Below, piece by piece: positions 23,155 through 31,625 of a stretch of DNA of 55,101 nucleotides. The notes beneath the pieces were generated by a model. It was not told the DNA's origin and made no database searches. It was given only the letters and a program-made list of their open reading frames with translations. The DNA is taken from contig JAZOQP010000001.1 in the NCBI GenBank assembly GCA_045656145.1, forward strand, positions 1 through 55,101, read 5' to 3'. Source of the DNA: SIG565 sp045656145. Lineage in GTDB: Bacteria > Bacillota > Clostridia > Oscillospirales > Acutalibacteraceae. How positions within the stretch are numbered: the first letter of the stretch is position 1; the number at the start of each line of letters is the position of its first letter. The position numbers and the translations under genes are program-made.

Positions 23155-25893
23155 ATGGGTTTACTTAAAAAACTTTTTGGAGACTATAGTCAAAAAGAAA
23201 TAAAGAGAATAATGCCGCTTAGAGATAAGGTTTTATCTTTTGAAGAGGAATATAAGGCGCTAAGCGATGAGCAACTTAGAAACAAAACCGCCGAGTTTAA
23301 GGAAAGATTGGCGCTCGGGGAAGACCTTGATTCACTTCTCCCTGAGGCATTTGCTGTTTGCCGAGAGGCTTCCGACCGCGTTCTCGGTATGCGCCATTTC
23401 CCCGTTCAGATTTTGGGCGGAATTGTGCTTCATCAGGGAAGAATAAGCGAAATGAAAACCGGTGAAGGTAAAACCTTGGTTGCAACCTTGCCGGCATATC
23501 TTAATGCGCTTTCGGGCAAGGGTGTTCATATTGTAACGGTCAATGATTACCTTGCTAAGCGTGATAGCGAGTGGATGGGTAAATTATATCGTTTTCTGGG
23601 TCTTTCGGTTGGCCTTATTATTCACGGAATGGAAAATGATGAAAAGGTTGAGGCATATAACGCCGATATTACCTATTGCACGAATAATGAACTTGGCTTT
23701 GATTATCTTCGCGATAATATGGTGGTTTATAAAGAGAGCCGAGTTCAAAGAGGGCATAATTATGCCATTGTGGATGAGGTTGACTCAATTCTCGTTGATG
23801 AAGCCAGAACTCCGCTTATAATTTCGGGCAGAGGGGATAAATCTACCGATTTATATGTAAAGGCTAACGCCTTCGCAAGAAATCTTCGTATGGTTAAGGT
23901 TAAGGAAACCGATGCAAAGCAGACCGATGAAGAGCAGAATTTTAATGGCGATTATGTTGTTGACGAAAAGGCAAAAAGCTGCACTCTAACCCCCGAGGGC
24001 GTTAAAAAGGCAGAGGAATATTTCGGCATTGAAAACCTTAATGACCCCGATAATATGACCATCTCTCATCACGTTAATCAGGCAATTAAAGCCTATGGTA
24101 TTATGAAGCGCGATGTTGATTATGTCGTTAAAGATGGCGAGGTTATAATCGTTGATGAATTCACAGGTCGCCTTATGTTCGGCAGACGCTATAATGAGGG
24201 ACTTCATCAGGCAATTGAGGCTAAGGAGGGTGTAAAGGTTGCGGATGAATCAAAAACGCTTGCAACCATTACATTCCAGAACTTCTTCCGCCTTTACACA
24301 AAGCTTGCCGGTATGACCGGTACCGCCATGACAGAAGAACAGGAATTCAGAGAGATTTATAAACTTGATGTTATTGAAATTCCCACCAATAAACCACTTT
24401 TAAGGGAAGATGAAGCCGATATAGTTTATAAAACCGAAAGGGCAAAATATAAGGCGGTTATTGATAAGATAATTGAATGCAATAAAATAGGCCAACCTGT
24501 GCTTGTTGGTACCGTTACAATTGAAAAATCCGAACTTTTAAGCTCCCTTTTAAAAAGGCAGGGAATAAAACATAATGTTTTAAATGCTAAGCATCATGAA
24601 AAAGAGGCCGAGATTATAGCTCAGGCAGGTAAATTCGGAGCTGTTACCATTGCAACCAATATGGCAGGCCGTGGTACCGATATTATGCTTGGCGGTAATG
24701 CTGAATATTTAGCCAAAGCCGAGTTAAAGGCCGAGGGGCTTTCCGAAGAGCTTATTGCCGAGGCAACAGGCTTTGCCGAAACCGATGATAAGGATATTAT
24801 AACCGCAAGGGATAGATATAAGGCTTTATACGAAAAATATAAGGCTGAAATTGCCCCTGAAGCCGAAAAGGTAAGGCTGGCGGGAGGTCTTTGCATTATA
24901 GGTACCGAAAGGCATGAATCAAGAAGAATTGATAATCAGCTAAGAGGTCGTGCAGGTCGACAGGGCGATCCCGGCAGAACACAGTTTTATATCTCCCTTG
25001 AGGATGATTTAATGCGACTCTTCGGCGGAGACAGGGTTTATAATATGATGGACTCTTTAAGGCTTGAAGAAGACATGCCGCTTCAATTCAGCATTCTTTC
25101 AAATGCCATTGAAAATGCTCAAAGAACGGTTGAGGGTAATAACTTCGGTATTCGTAAGAATGTTCTTGAATATGATGATGTTATGAATAAGCAACGCGAA
25201 CTTATCTATACCGAGCGCAACAAGGTGCTTGATGGCGAGGATATTTCTTCTAACATTATGTCTATGATAGAGAGCACTATTGATGGCGCCGTTGCTACCT
25301 ATTTAGAGGATGAGGTTGTTCACGATAATTGGAACCTTGAGGGATTAAGAAGATATACTTTCGGATGGCTTACAAATGAGGATGATTTAAAATTCACAAC
25401 CGAGGAACTTGGAGACACCTCCCGCGAAGAAGTAAAGTTAATGCTTTTAGATAAAGCAGAGCAAAAAATGGCAGAAAAAAGAGAAAAATATGGCGCAGAG
25501 GCGGTTGAAGAGATTGAAAGATATGTTCTTCTCCATGCCGTTGATACCAATTGGATGAACCATATTGATGCTATGGCGGAACTTCGCCAGGGTATAGGGC
25601 TTAGAGCATACGGTCAGCATAACCCCGTTGTTGAATACCGAAATGAAAGCTATGATATGTTCTCAAGTATGACTTCGGCTATCCGCGAAGAAACTGCAAA
25701 GGCGGTGCTTTCGGCAGAAATCAGAAAAAATGCCGAAATTAAGAGAGAAAAGGTTGCCGAGGAAACAGGAACAGGCGATGATGGTTCGGTTTCTAAAACC
25801 GTAAGAGGCAAGGGCGTTGTTGGCAAAAATGCATTATGCCCGTGCGGTAGCGGCAAAAAATATAAGCGTTGCTGCGGTAAGGATATTGATTAA
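23155..25893 (+). CDS. secA: Preprotein translocase ATPase SecA
   Basis: SecA drives secretory proteins through SecYEG. The 912 residues are near the usual length and include the N-terminal MGLLKKLFGD, the Walker A region MKTGEGKTLVATLP near 101-114, the Walker B-like VDEVDSILVDEARTPL near 205-220, a TMAGRGTDIMLGGNAEYL region near 500-517, GTERHESRRIDNQLRGRAGR near 583-602, and a C-terminal zinc-binding SEC-C domain CPCGSGKKYKRCCG. GAGG precedes the ATG. It is followed one base later by mnmA. Confidence 0.97.
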   Translation: MGLLKKLFGDYSQKEIKRIMPLRDKVLSFEEEYKALSDEQLRNKTAEFKERLALGEDLDSLLPEAFAVCREASDRVLGMRHFPVQILGGIVLHQGRISEMKTGEGKTLVATLPAYLNALSGKGVHIVTVNDYLAKRDSEWMGKLYRFLGLSVGLIIHGMENDEKVEAYNADITYCTNNELGFDYLRDNMVVYKESRVQRGHNYAIVDEVDSILVDEARTPLIISGRGDKSTDLYVKANAFARNLRMVKVKETDAKQTDEEQNFNGDYVVDEKAKSCTLTPEGVKKAEEYFGIENLNDPDNMTISHHVNQAIKAYGIMKRDVDYVVKDGEVIIVDEFTGRLMFGRRYNEGLHQAIEAKEGVKVADESKTLATITFQNFFRLYTKLAGMTGTAMTEEQEFREIYKLDVIEIPTNKPLLREDEADIVYKTERAKYKAVIDKIIECNKIGQPVLVGTVTIEKSELLSSLLKRQGIKHNVLNAKHHEKEAEIIAQAGKFGAVTIATNMAGRGTDIMLGGNAEYLAKAELKAEGLSEELIAEATGFAETDDKDIITARDRYKALYEKYKAEIAPEAEKVRLAGGLCIIGTERHESRRIDNQLRGRAGRQGDPGRTQFYISLEDDLMRLFGGDRVYNMMDSLRLEEDMPLQFSILSNAIENAQRTVEGNNFGIRKNVLEYDDVMNKQRELIYTERNKVLDGEDISSNIMSMIESTIDGAVATYLEDEVVHDNWNLEGLRRYTFGWLTNEDDLKFTTEELGDTSREEVKLMLLDKAEQKMAEKREKYGAEAVEEIERYVLLHAVDTNWMNHIDAMAELRQGIGLRAYGQHNPVVEYRNESYDMFSSMTSAIREETAKAVLSAEIRKNAEIKREKVAEETGTGDDGSVSKTVRGKGVVGKNALCPCGSGKKYKRCCGKDID

Positions 25894-25894
25894 T

Positions 25895-26932
25895 ATGAAT
25901 AAAAAGGTTTTGGTGGCGCTGTCCGGTGGTGTTGATTCCTCCTTTACTGCAAAGCTTTTACAGGATAAAGGATACACCTGCTCGGGCGCTATAATGGAGC
26001 TCTGCGGCAGCGAAGGGGTAGCCGACGCTGAAAACATAGCGAATCAGTTAAACATTCCTTTTTTTGTGCTCAATAAAAAGGATGAGTTTAAGATGCAGAT
26101 AATCGGCAAATTTATAGCCGATTATTTTGCCGCGCTCACTCCGAATCCATGCATTGAATGCAATAAAAAAGTGAAGTTCGGCGCTTTTCTCGATTATGCC
26201 AAAGAAAATGGTTTTGATTTTATAGCAACAGGGCATTATGCGAGAATTAGATATAATAATGAAACAAATGAGTATGAACTTTTAAAGGCAATAGATGAAT
26301 CAAAGGATCAAAGCTATGTGCTCTATTTTTTAAATCAAGAGCAATTATCTCGAATTCTTTTGCCTCTTGGAGAGTTTAGCAAGGCGGAAATTCGCGCTCG
26401 CGCAGAGGAAAACAGTTTTTCGAATGCCAAGAAAAAGGATAGTCAGGATATTTGCTTTGTGCCGAATAAAGATTATGCTAAGGTAATTTCCGAAATTTCG
26501 GGAATTGAGTGCCCAAAAGGTAACTTTACCGATGTTAGCGGTAAAACTTTAGGCGAGCATCAGGGTATTATTAACTATACCATTGGGCAAAGAAAGGGAC
26601 TTGGCATAGCGCTCGGCAAACCTCAATTTGTTATAAGCAAAAATAAGGATACAAATGCTGTTGTTTTAGGCGATGAAGAGTATCTTTTCTCGAAATATGT
26701 AAAGCTTTCTGATGTGTCTCTTATTTCGGGTAAAACACCTGCTGCGCCAATAAAAGCCGAGGTAAAACTTCGCTATTCTATGAAGCCGCAACCTGCCATG
26801 GTTACCGTAACCGAAAATGAAGCGTTAATAGAGTTTGAGGAGCCGCAAAGGGCGGCAACTCCCGGGCAAGCGGCGGTTTTCTATCAAGGAGAAAAGGTGC
26901 TTGGCGGCGGAATAATTAAAGGAGAAAATTAA
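25895..26932 (+). CDS. mnmA: tRNA-specific 2-thiouridylase MnmA
   Basis: MnmA adds sulfur to uridine 34 of the tRNAs for Lys, Glu and Gln. The 345-residue enzyme shows the PP-loop LSGGVDSS at 9-16, the catalytic cysteines in NPCIECN (C86) and in SQDICFVP (C187), ATGHYARI and the TIGQRKGLGIA segment near 228-238. I chose the ATG at 25895, one base after the secA stop; a longer frame would run into the SEC-C coding sequence. A weak AAGGA lies 10 bases upstream, so translation is probably coupled to secA. At about 345 residues it is slightly shorter than the E. coli enzyme. Its stop overlaps the next ATG. Confidence 0.95.
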   Translation: MNKKVLVALSGGVDSSFTAKLLQDKGYTCSGAIMELCGSEGVADAENIANQLNIPFFVLNKKDEFKMQIIGKFIADYFAALTPNPCIECNKKVKFGAFLDYAKENGFDFIATGHYARIRYNNETNEYELLKAIDESKDQSYVLYFLNQEQLSRILLPLGEFSKAEIRARAEENSFSNAKKKDSQDICFVPNKDYAKVISEISGIECPKGNFTDVSGKTLGEHQGIINYTIGQRKGLGIALGKPQFVISKNKDTNAVVLGDEEYLFSKYVKLSDVSLISGKTPAAPIKAEVKLRYSMKPQPAMVTVTENEALIEFEEPQRAATPGQAAVFYQGEKVLGGGIIKGEN

Positions 26933-27561
26933 TGGAAAAGATATTAAATGCTCTTGAAAATAATAATATTGAAGCCCATTATTTTAAAACAAAGGAAGAA
27001 ATTTGCGCTTTTGTAACTGCTCTTTTGCCCGAAGGCGCTAAGATTGCTTCGGGTGGCTCGCAGTCTTTAATCGATAGCGGAGTTTTTAATTTAATAAGCA
27101 GCGAAAAGTATGATTATATCGACCGCTTTAATGTAAAAAACGAAGCGGAAGAAAGGGAAATGAAGGCGAGATATTTCACCGCCGATTATTTCTTTTGTTC
27201 GGCTAATGCCGTAACTGAAAATGGCGAGCTTGTTAATGTGGATGGGCGCTCAAACCGTGTTGCCGCCATTCTTTACGGGCCTAAAAATGTAATAATGGTT
27301 GTTGGAAAAAACAAGATTGTTAAGAATATAAATGAGGGGCTTCTTCGCGTTAAAAAAATAGCCGCTCCTAAAAATACAGTAAGGCTTAATTGCGCAACAT
27401 TTTGCAAGGAAAAGGGATATTGCGTAGCGCTTGAAAATCCCGAAATGGCTTCGGGTTGCGAGAGCAATGCCAGAATTTGCTGCAACTATGTAATCTCCTC
27501 TCATCAGCGCGAAAAGGGTAGAATAAAGGTGCTTATCTGCGAGGAGAATTTAGGCTTTTAG
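26932..27561 (+). CDS. LUD-domain protein (LutC/YkgG-like)
   Basis: A 209-residue protein of the LUD family, whose best known members (LutB, LutC) take part in lactate oxidation. Motifs include KIASGGSQSLIDSGV near 37-51, FFCSANAVTENGELVNVDGRSNRVAA near 85-110 (the family's most conserved stretch) and VIMVVGKNKIVKN. The C-terminus has a cysteine-rich patch (NCATFCKEKGYC and CESNARICCNY). Single-gene LUD proteins are common in Clostridia without lutAB, as here, so a direct role in lactate use should not be assumed. Its ATG overlaps the mnmA stop by one base. Confidence 0.85.
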   Translation: MEKILNALENNNIEAHYFKTKEEICAFVTALLPEGAKIASGGSQSLIDSGVFNLISSEKYDYIDRFNVKNEAEEREMKARYFTADYFFCSANAVTENGELVNVDGRSNRVAAILYGPKNVIMVVGKNKIVKNINEGLLRVKKIAAPKNTVRLNCATFCKEKGYCVALENPEMASGCESNARICCNYVISSHQREKGRIKVLICEENLGF

Positions 27562-27609
27562 GTAATTTTAAAACTTCATTTTGCATATCTATTTTTGGAG
27601 GTATGTAAG

Positions 27610-28815
27610 ATGAAGTTTTTTGTTTCTTTGATTTTATGTTTTTCTATTTTAATATTTCCTGTTTCTTCCGCTACTCTTTCAAGCGAGTATATAGATGAGG
27701 ATTTATATTCTCCTTTGCCCGCTTCCACCGAGCCCGCGGCTCCCATTGGGCAGACCTTACAGTTAGGGGCTCGCTCGGTAATACTTTTAGAGCCAAAAAC
27801 AATGCAGGTGCTTTATGAAAGCAATGCAGATGAAAAATTGCCGCCCGCATCCATAACCAAAATTATGTCGCTTTTGCTCGTTATGGAGGCCATTGATAGC
27901 GGAAGCCTTAAAATAGAGGATACAATAACTGCCAGCGAATATGCCTGCAGTATGGGAGGCTCGCAGATTTGGCTTGAGCCGGGAGAAAAAATGAGTGTTG
28001 ATGACCTGCTTAAAGCCGCCTTTATTGCAAGCGCAAACGATGCAACAGTTGCCTTAGCCGAAGCGGTGGCGGGAAGTGAAGAGGCTTTTGTTGCGCTTAT
28101 GAATGAAAAAGCGAAGGCGCTCGGAATGAATAACACCACCTTTAAAAACACAACAGGACTCGATGCAGAAGGGCATTTAACAACTGCTCATGATGTGGCC
28201 TTAATGTCGGCAGAACTTATAAAGCACGAGAAAGTTAAAAACTATTCAACCGTTTGGATGGATACCCTCAGAAACGGTCAAAGTGAGCTTGTAAATACAA
28301 ATAAATTAGTTCGTTTTTATGAGGGTTGCACAGGACTTAAAACCGGAACAACCTCTCTTGCGGGCTCCTGCCTTTCGGCAACTGCCGAAAGGGATAATAT
28401 GAGTCTTGTTGCGGTTGTTATGAAAGGGGAAAATTCAAAGGAGCGTTTTGAAGCGGCAAGAAAACTTTTAAATTACGGTTTTGCAAATTATTCTTTTTCC
28501 GAAATTGAGTATGATAATTCGGTGCCGCTTAAAATAAATGTGGTAAAAGGGACTAAGTCTTATTTAGAGGTAAGTCCAAAAGAGAAACTAAACGTCCTTT
28601 TAAAGAAAAGCGAAAAGGGAGAAATAGTAAGAAGTCTTGAAATCAGTGAGAAAATAGATGCGCCGATAAAAAAAGGAGATGTTGTTGGCAAGGTTTTTAT
28701 AAAATGTGGGGAAAGAAGTCTTGGAAGCATTGATTTATTGGCAAAAGAGGATGTTCCTAAAATTTCTTTTGGCTTTATATTTTCATCTCTTTTAAAAGCG
28801 CTGTTTACTATGTGA
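27610..28815 (+). CDS. D-alanyl-D-alanine carboxypeptidase, DacF type (PBP5 family)
   Basis: A serine carboxypeptidase that trims the terminal D-Ala from peptidoglycan stem peptides outside the membrane. The 401-residue precursor has a signal peptide (1-21, ending SSA), then the penicillin-binding motifs S81-I-T-K84, SAND near 138-141 and KTG in GLKTGTTS, a C-terminal beta domain from about 290 and a terminal hydrophobic anchor (ISFGFIFSSLLKALF). I chose the ATG at 27610, 7 bases after GGAGGT; an upstream in-frame codon lies before that site. Among DacA, DacB and DacF paralogues the sporulation type DacF/DacB is possible but not proven. Confidence 0.9.
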   Translation: MKFFVSLILCFSILIFPVSSATLSSEYIDEDLYSPLPASTEPAAPIGQTLQLGARSVILLEPKTMQVLYESNADEKLPPASITKIMSLLLVMEAIDSGSLKIEDTITASEYACSMGGSQIWLEPGEKMSVDDLLKAAFIASANDATVALAEAVAGSEEAFVALMNEKAKALGMNNTTFKNTTGLDAEGHLTTAHDVALMSAELIKHEKVKNYSTVWMDTLRNGQSELVNTNKLVRFYEGCTGLKTGTTSLAGSCLSATAERDNMSLVAVVMKGENSKERFEAARKLLNYGFANYSFSEIEYDNSVPLKINVVKGTKSYLEVSPKEKLNVLLKKSEKGEIVRSLEISEKIDAPIKKGDVVGKVFIKCGERSLGSIDLLAKEDVPKISFGFIFSSLLKALFTM

Positions 28816-28843
28816 ATATTTTGAAAATTTTATAATATTTTTA

Positions 28844-28872
28844 TTGAAAATATTTGGATTTTAGTGTAAAAT
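28844..28872 (+). promoter_or_regulatory. Likely promoter of pgi
   Basis: TTGAAA (28844-28849) and TAAAAT (28867-28872) with a 17-base spacer. Confidence 0.6.
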
Positions 28873-28907
28873 AAAATTAAGAAAATAAACGGAGGCTTAA
28901 AACTTAA

Positions 28908-30248
28908 ATGGCAATAAAATTCACTACTTCCTATGCGAAAGATTTTTTAAGAGAAAACGATATTAAGGGTTTAGAAACTCAGGTGGCTGAGGCTCATAAA
29001 ACCGTGGCCGATAAATCGGGTCTTGGAAACGATTTTCTAGGTTGGGTAGACCTTCCCGAAAATTATGATAAAGAAGAGTTCGCCAGAATTAAAAAGGCGG
29101 CTGAAAAAATTAAGAGCGATACCGATGTTCTAGTTGTTATCGGTATTGGCGGCTCATATCTCGGAGCTCGCGCAGCTATTGAGTTTTTAAAGAGCCATTA
29201 TTATAACAATTTAAAGAAAGATACCCCCGAAATCTACTTTGCTGGTAATAGCATCAGCGGTTCCGCTTTAAAGGAACTTTTAGATTTATGCGAAGGCAAA
29301 AGGGTATCAATTAACATTATTTCAAAATCAGGAACAACAACCGAGCCTGCCGTTGCTTTCAGAGTTTTCAGAAAGCTTATGGAGGAGCGCTATGGCGAGG
29401 AAGAGGCAGCAAAGCGTATTTACTGCACAACCGATAAATCTCGCGGTACTCTAAAGGCTCTAGCCGATGAAAAGGGTTATGAGTGCTTTGTTGTTCCGGA
29501 TGATGTTGGTGGCAGATTCTCGGTGCTTACAGCCGTTGGTCTTTTACCCATCGCTGCGGCAGGTGCCGATATCGATGCATTAATGAAGGGCGCAAATGAA
29601 GCTCGCAAGGAGTATTCAAACCCCAATTTATATGAGAATGACTGTTATATGTATGCGGCAGCCAGAAACGCTATGTATCGCAAGGGCAAGGAAATTGAGA
29701 TGCTCGTATCCTACGAGCCGAGACTTACCCAGCTAGCTGAATGGTGGAAGCAGCTTTATGGCGAGAGCGAAGGCAAGGATAATAAGGGGCTTTTCCCCGC
29801 ATCCGTTACCTTCTCAACCGACCTTCACTCAATGGGTCAGTACATTCAGGATGGCAGAAGAATTCTCTTTGAAACGGTTATAACCGTTGGCAACTGCGGA
29901 AGCGATGTTATCATTGAGGAAGAGCAGACTAATGGCGATGGTCTTAACTTCTTAGCAGGTAAGCCGATGTCCTTTGTAAATGAAAAGGCATTTGAGGGCA
30001 CAGTTTTAGCCCATGCCGATGGCGGCACACCGAGTTTCGTAATCTCGGTTGATGAGGCAAACGAAGAAAACCTTGGCAGACTTATCTATTTCTTCGAAAA
30101 GGCTTGTGCTATTTCAGGTTATATGCTAGGTGTTAATCCATTTGACCAACCCGGCGTTGAGAGCTATAAAAAGAATATGTTTGCTCTTCTCGGAAAACCC
30201 GGTTATGAAGAAATGAGAGCAGAGCTTGAAGCAAGGCTCGGCAAATAA
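28908..30248 (+). CDS. pgi: Glucose-6-phosphate isomerase
   Basis: Pgi interconverts glucose 6-phosphate and fructose 6-phosphate, linking glycolysis with glycogen synthesis encoded elsewhere in the window. The 446-residue length is that of the short Firmicutes form. Motifs: VIGIGGSYLGARAAIE near 77-92, SKSGTTTEPAVAFR near 140-153, DVGGRFSVLTAVGLLP (family signature 1) near 198-213, and the C-terminal FFEKACAISGYMLGVNPFDQPGVESYK (signature 2 with catalytic lysine). GGAGG lies upstream of the ATG. Confidence 0.97.
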   Translation: MAIKFTTSYAKDFLRENDIKGLETQVAEAHKTVADKSGLGNDFLGWVDLPENYDKEEFARIKKAAEKIKSDTDVLVVIGIGGSYLGARAAIEFLKSHYYNNLKKDTPEIYFAGNSISGSALKELLDLCEGKRVSINIISKSGTTTEPAVAFRVFRKLMEERYGEEEAAKRIYCTTDKSRGTLKALADEKGYECFVVPDDVGGRFSVLTAVGLLPIAAAGADIDALMKGANEARKEYSNPNLYENDCYMYAAARNAMYRKGKEIEMLVSYEPRLTQLAEWWKQLYGESEGKDNKGLFPASVTFSTDLHSMGQYIQDGRRILFETVITVGNCGSDVIIEEEQTNGDGLNFLAGKPMSFVNEKAFEGTVLAHADGGTPSFVISVDEANEENLGRLIYFFEKACAISGYMLGVNPFDQPGVESYKKNMFALLGKPGYEEMRAELEARLGK

Positions 30249-30296
30249 AAGCAAAAATTCCGCTTTTAGCGGTAAAATATAAAGGAGATGGCAATT

Positions 30297-30713
30297 ATGA
30301 TTAAACTTATCGTTGGAAAAAAAGGTTCGGGTAAAACTAAGAAATTAATAGACTTAGTAAATGCAGCTGCAGAATCTAGTAAAGGCAACGTTGTATGTGT
30401 TGAGCAGGGAGAAAATCTTCGCTTTAGCGTAAAGCATAAAGCAAGACTTATCAATAGTGAAGACTTTGGCATTAAGGGTTATGGAGAATATTATGGTTTG
30501 CTCGCAGGTATTAACGCAGGCAATCATGATGTAACCGATATCTTCGGTGATGCAACACTCCGCATTGGCTCAAGAGACTATAACGAGCTCGCAGAATTCC
30601 TTGATAGAGTTTCGGCTTTAGCAGAGGATAGCCATGTTAACTTCTGCTTCACAATTTCGGCTGACAAGGAAGAACTTCCTGCAAAAATCTTCGAAATTGC
30701 TGAAGAATTATAA
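30297..30713 (+). CDS. Small P-loop protein of unknown function
   Basis: A 138-residue protein with a clear Walker A motif near its start, VGKKGSGKTKKL (residues about 5-16), but no convincing Walker B. The centre has KHKARLINSEDFGIKGYGEYYGLL followed by an ITAGN-like turn and a C-terminal strand FCFTISADKEELP. It is the size and look of a minimal nucleotide-binding domain, sometimes annotated vaguely as ATP-binding in Clostridia. I chose the ATG at 30297, 9 bases after AAAGGAG; an ATG at 30288 touches the ribosome site. It follows pgi by 48 bases and precedes a strong terminator. Confidence 0.82.
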   Translation: MIKLIVGKKGSGKTKKLIDLVNAAAESSKGNVVCVEQGENLRFSVKHKARLINSEDFGIKGYGEYYGLLAGINAGNHDVTDIFGDATLRIGSRDYNELAEFLDRVSALAEDSHVNFCFTISADKEELPAKIFEIAEEL

Positions 30714-30725
30714 TTAAAACTTTAA

Positions 30726-30760
30726 GGGGCAACCGAACTACTCGGTTGCTCTTGTTTTTT
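30726..30760 (+). terminator. Terminator of pgi and the P-loop gene
   Basis: GCAACCGA (30729-30736) pairs with TCGGTTGC (30742-30749), 5-base loop, followed by TCTTGTTTTTT. Confidence 0.87.
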
Positions 30761-30775
30761 ATAAAATAAAAACTC

Positions 30776-30804
30776 TTGACAAAAGGGGAGCCTACATATA
30801 TAAT
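30776..30804 (+). promoter_or_regulatory. Sigma-A promoter of DUF177-rpmF
   Basis: Perfect TTGACA (30776-30781) and TATAAT (30799-30804) with a 17-base spacer. Confidence 0.9.
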
Positions 30805-30831
30805 ATATATCGTGAAAATTGGGGGGATTCC

Positions 30832-31326
30832 GTGATTTTAGATTTAAAGAAGGCTTTTGCCGAGGAAAAATATAAGGAATCGTTCCAATTTAGTATTGAT
30901 ATGAGCGAAGAAGAGTTTTATGGTGTTCATCCTTTCTTAGAACCCGTAAATGTTGAAGCTTTGCTCAAAAACAGTGCCGGTGTGGTAACGCTTAAAACGT
31001 CTGTTTCGGCCTGCTATCAAGCCCCTTGCGACCGCTGTGCTACCAATTGCAGCGAGAGTATCAGGGTGGATAAGGAGTATATCCTCGCTACCGAACTTGA
31101 AAATGAGGATAACGATAATATCCTGCTTATAGCAGAGAATGAGTTAAACTTGGCAGAACTTTGCCGAACCGATGTTATGCTTCAAATCCCGATGAAGCAT
31201 TTATGCAACCCTGATTGTAAGGGACTATGCTCGGTTTGCGGAGCAAATCTTAATGAAACAACTTGCTCTTGCAACAAAAAGCAGATAGACCCGCGCCTTG
31301 CGGCACTTGCAGAACTTTTAGATTAA
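30832..31326 (+). CDS. DUF177 (YceD-type) protein
   Basis: A 164-residue acidic protein of the DUF177/YceD family, nearly always encoded directly before rpmF. Members have been linked to 23S rRNA accumulation and large-subunit biogenesis in plants and bacteria. Two cysteine clusters are visible, APCDRCATNC near 65-74 and HLCNPDCKGLCSVCGANLNETTCSC near 124-148; the latter is the conserved metal-ribbon-like end of the family. The start is GTG at 30832, after GGGGGGA. It is separated from rpmF by 26 bases. Confidence 0.9.
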   Translation: MILDLKKAFAEEKYKESFQFSIDMSEEEFYGVHPFLEPVNVEALLKNSAGVVTLKTSVSACYQAPCDRCATNCSESIRVDKEYILATELENEDNDNILLIAENELNLAELCRTDVMLQIPMKHLCNPDCKGLCSVCGANLNETTCSCNKKQIDPRLAALAELLD

Positions 31327-31352
31327 TTATAACTTTTAAGGAGTGTTTTAAA

Positions 31353-31535
31353 ATGGCAGTACCGAAGAGAAGAACTTCAAAAGCAAGAAGAGATAAAAGA
31401 AGAAACAATTTATGGAAGCTCACCGCTCCCACACTTGTTAAATGCTCACGTTGCGGCGAGTATAAAAGACCTCATAGACTCTGCGCTGCTTGCGGCTACT
31501 ATGGCGACCGTGAAGTAGTTAAGGTTGAGGACTAA
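31353..31535 (+). CDS. rpmF: Ribosomal protein L32
   Basis: A 60-residue large-subunit protein: MAVPKRRTSKARRDKRR at the start and the zinc ribbon CSRCGEYKRPHRLCAACGYY, a C+ type L32. AAGGAG precedes the ATG. A longer frame that begins inside the DUF177 gene is not used. Confidence 0.97.
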   Translation: MAVPKRRTSKARRDKRRNNLWKLTAPTLVKCSRCGEYKRPHRLCAACGYYGDREVVKVED

Positions 31536-31556
31536 TTAAAAAACAGGCTTTTAGGG

Positions 31557-31592
31557 TAGAGGGGGAAGGATATCCTCCTCTATTTTGTTTTA
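31557..31592 (+). terminator. Terminator of DUF177-rpmF
   Basis: TAGAGG (31557-31562) pairs with CCTCTA (31577-31582), with inner GGA/TCC pairs, followed by TTTTGTTTT. Confidence 0.75.
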
Positions 31593-31625
31593 GAGAGAAA
31601 TTTATCGAAAGAGAGGGGAAAAGGG

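Noticed and set aside
25817..25894. mnmA extended upstream into secA
   Set aside because: The extension is an out-of-frame reading of the SecA SEC-C zinc motif; the PP-loop start at 25895 matches the family.
30249..30290. CCGC/GCGG mini-hairpin after pgi as a terminator
   Set aside because: The stem is only 4-5 bp with no T-run, and the next gene follows directly.
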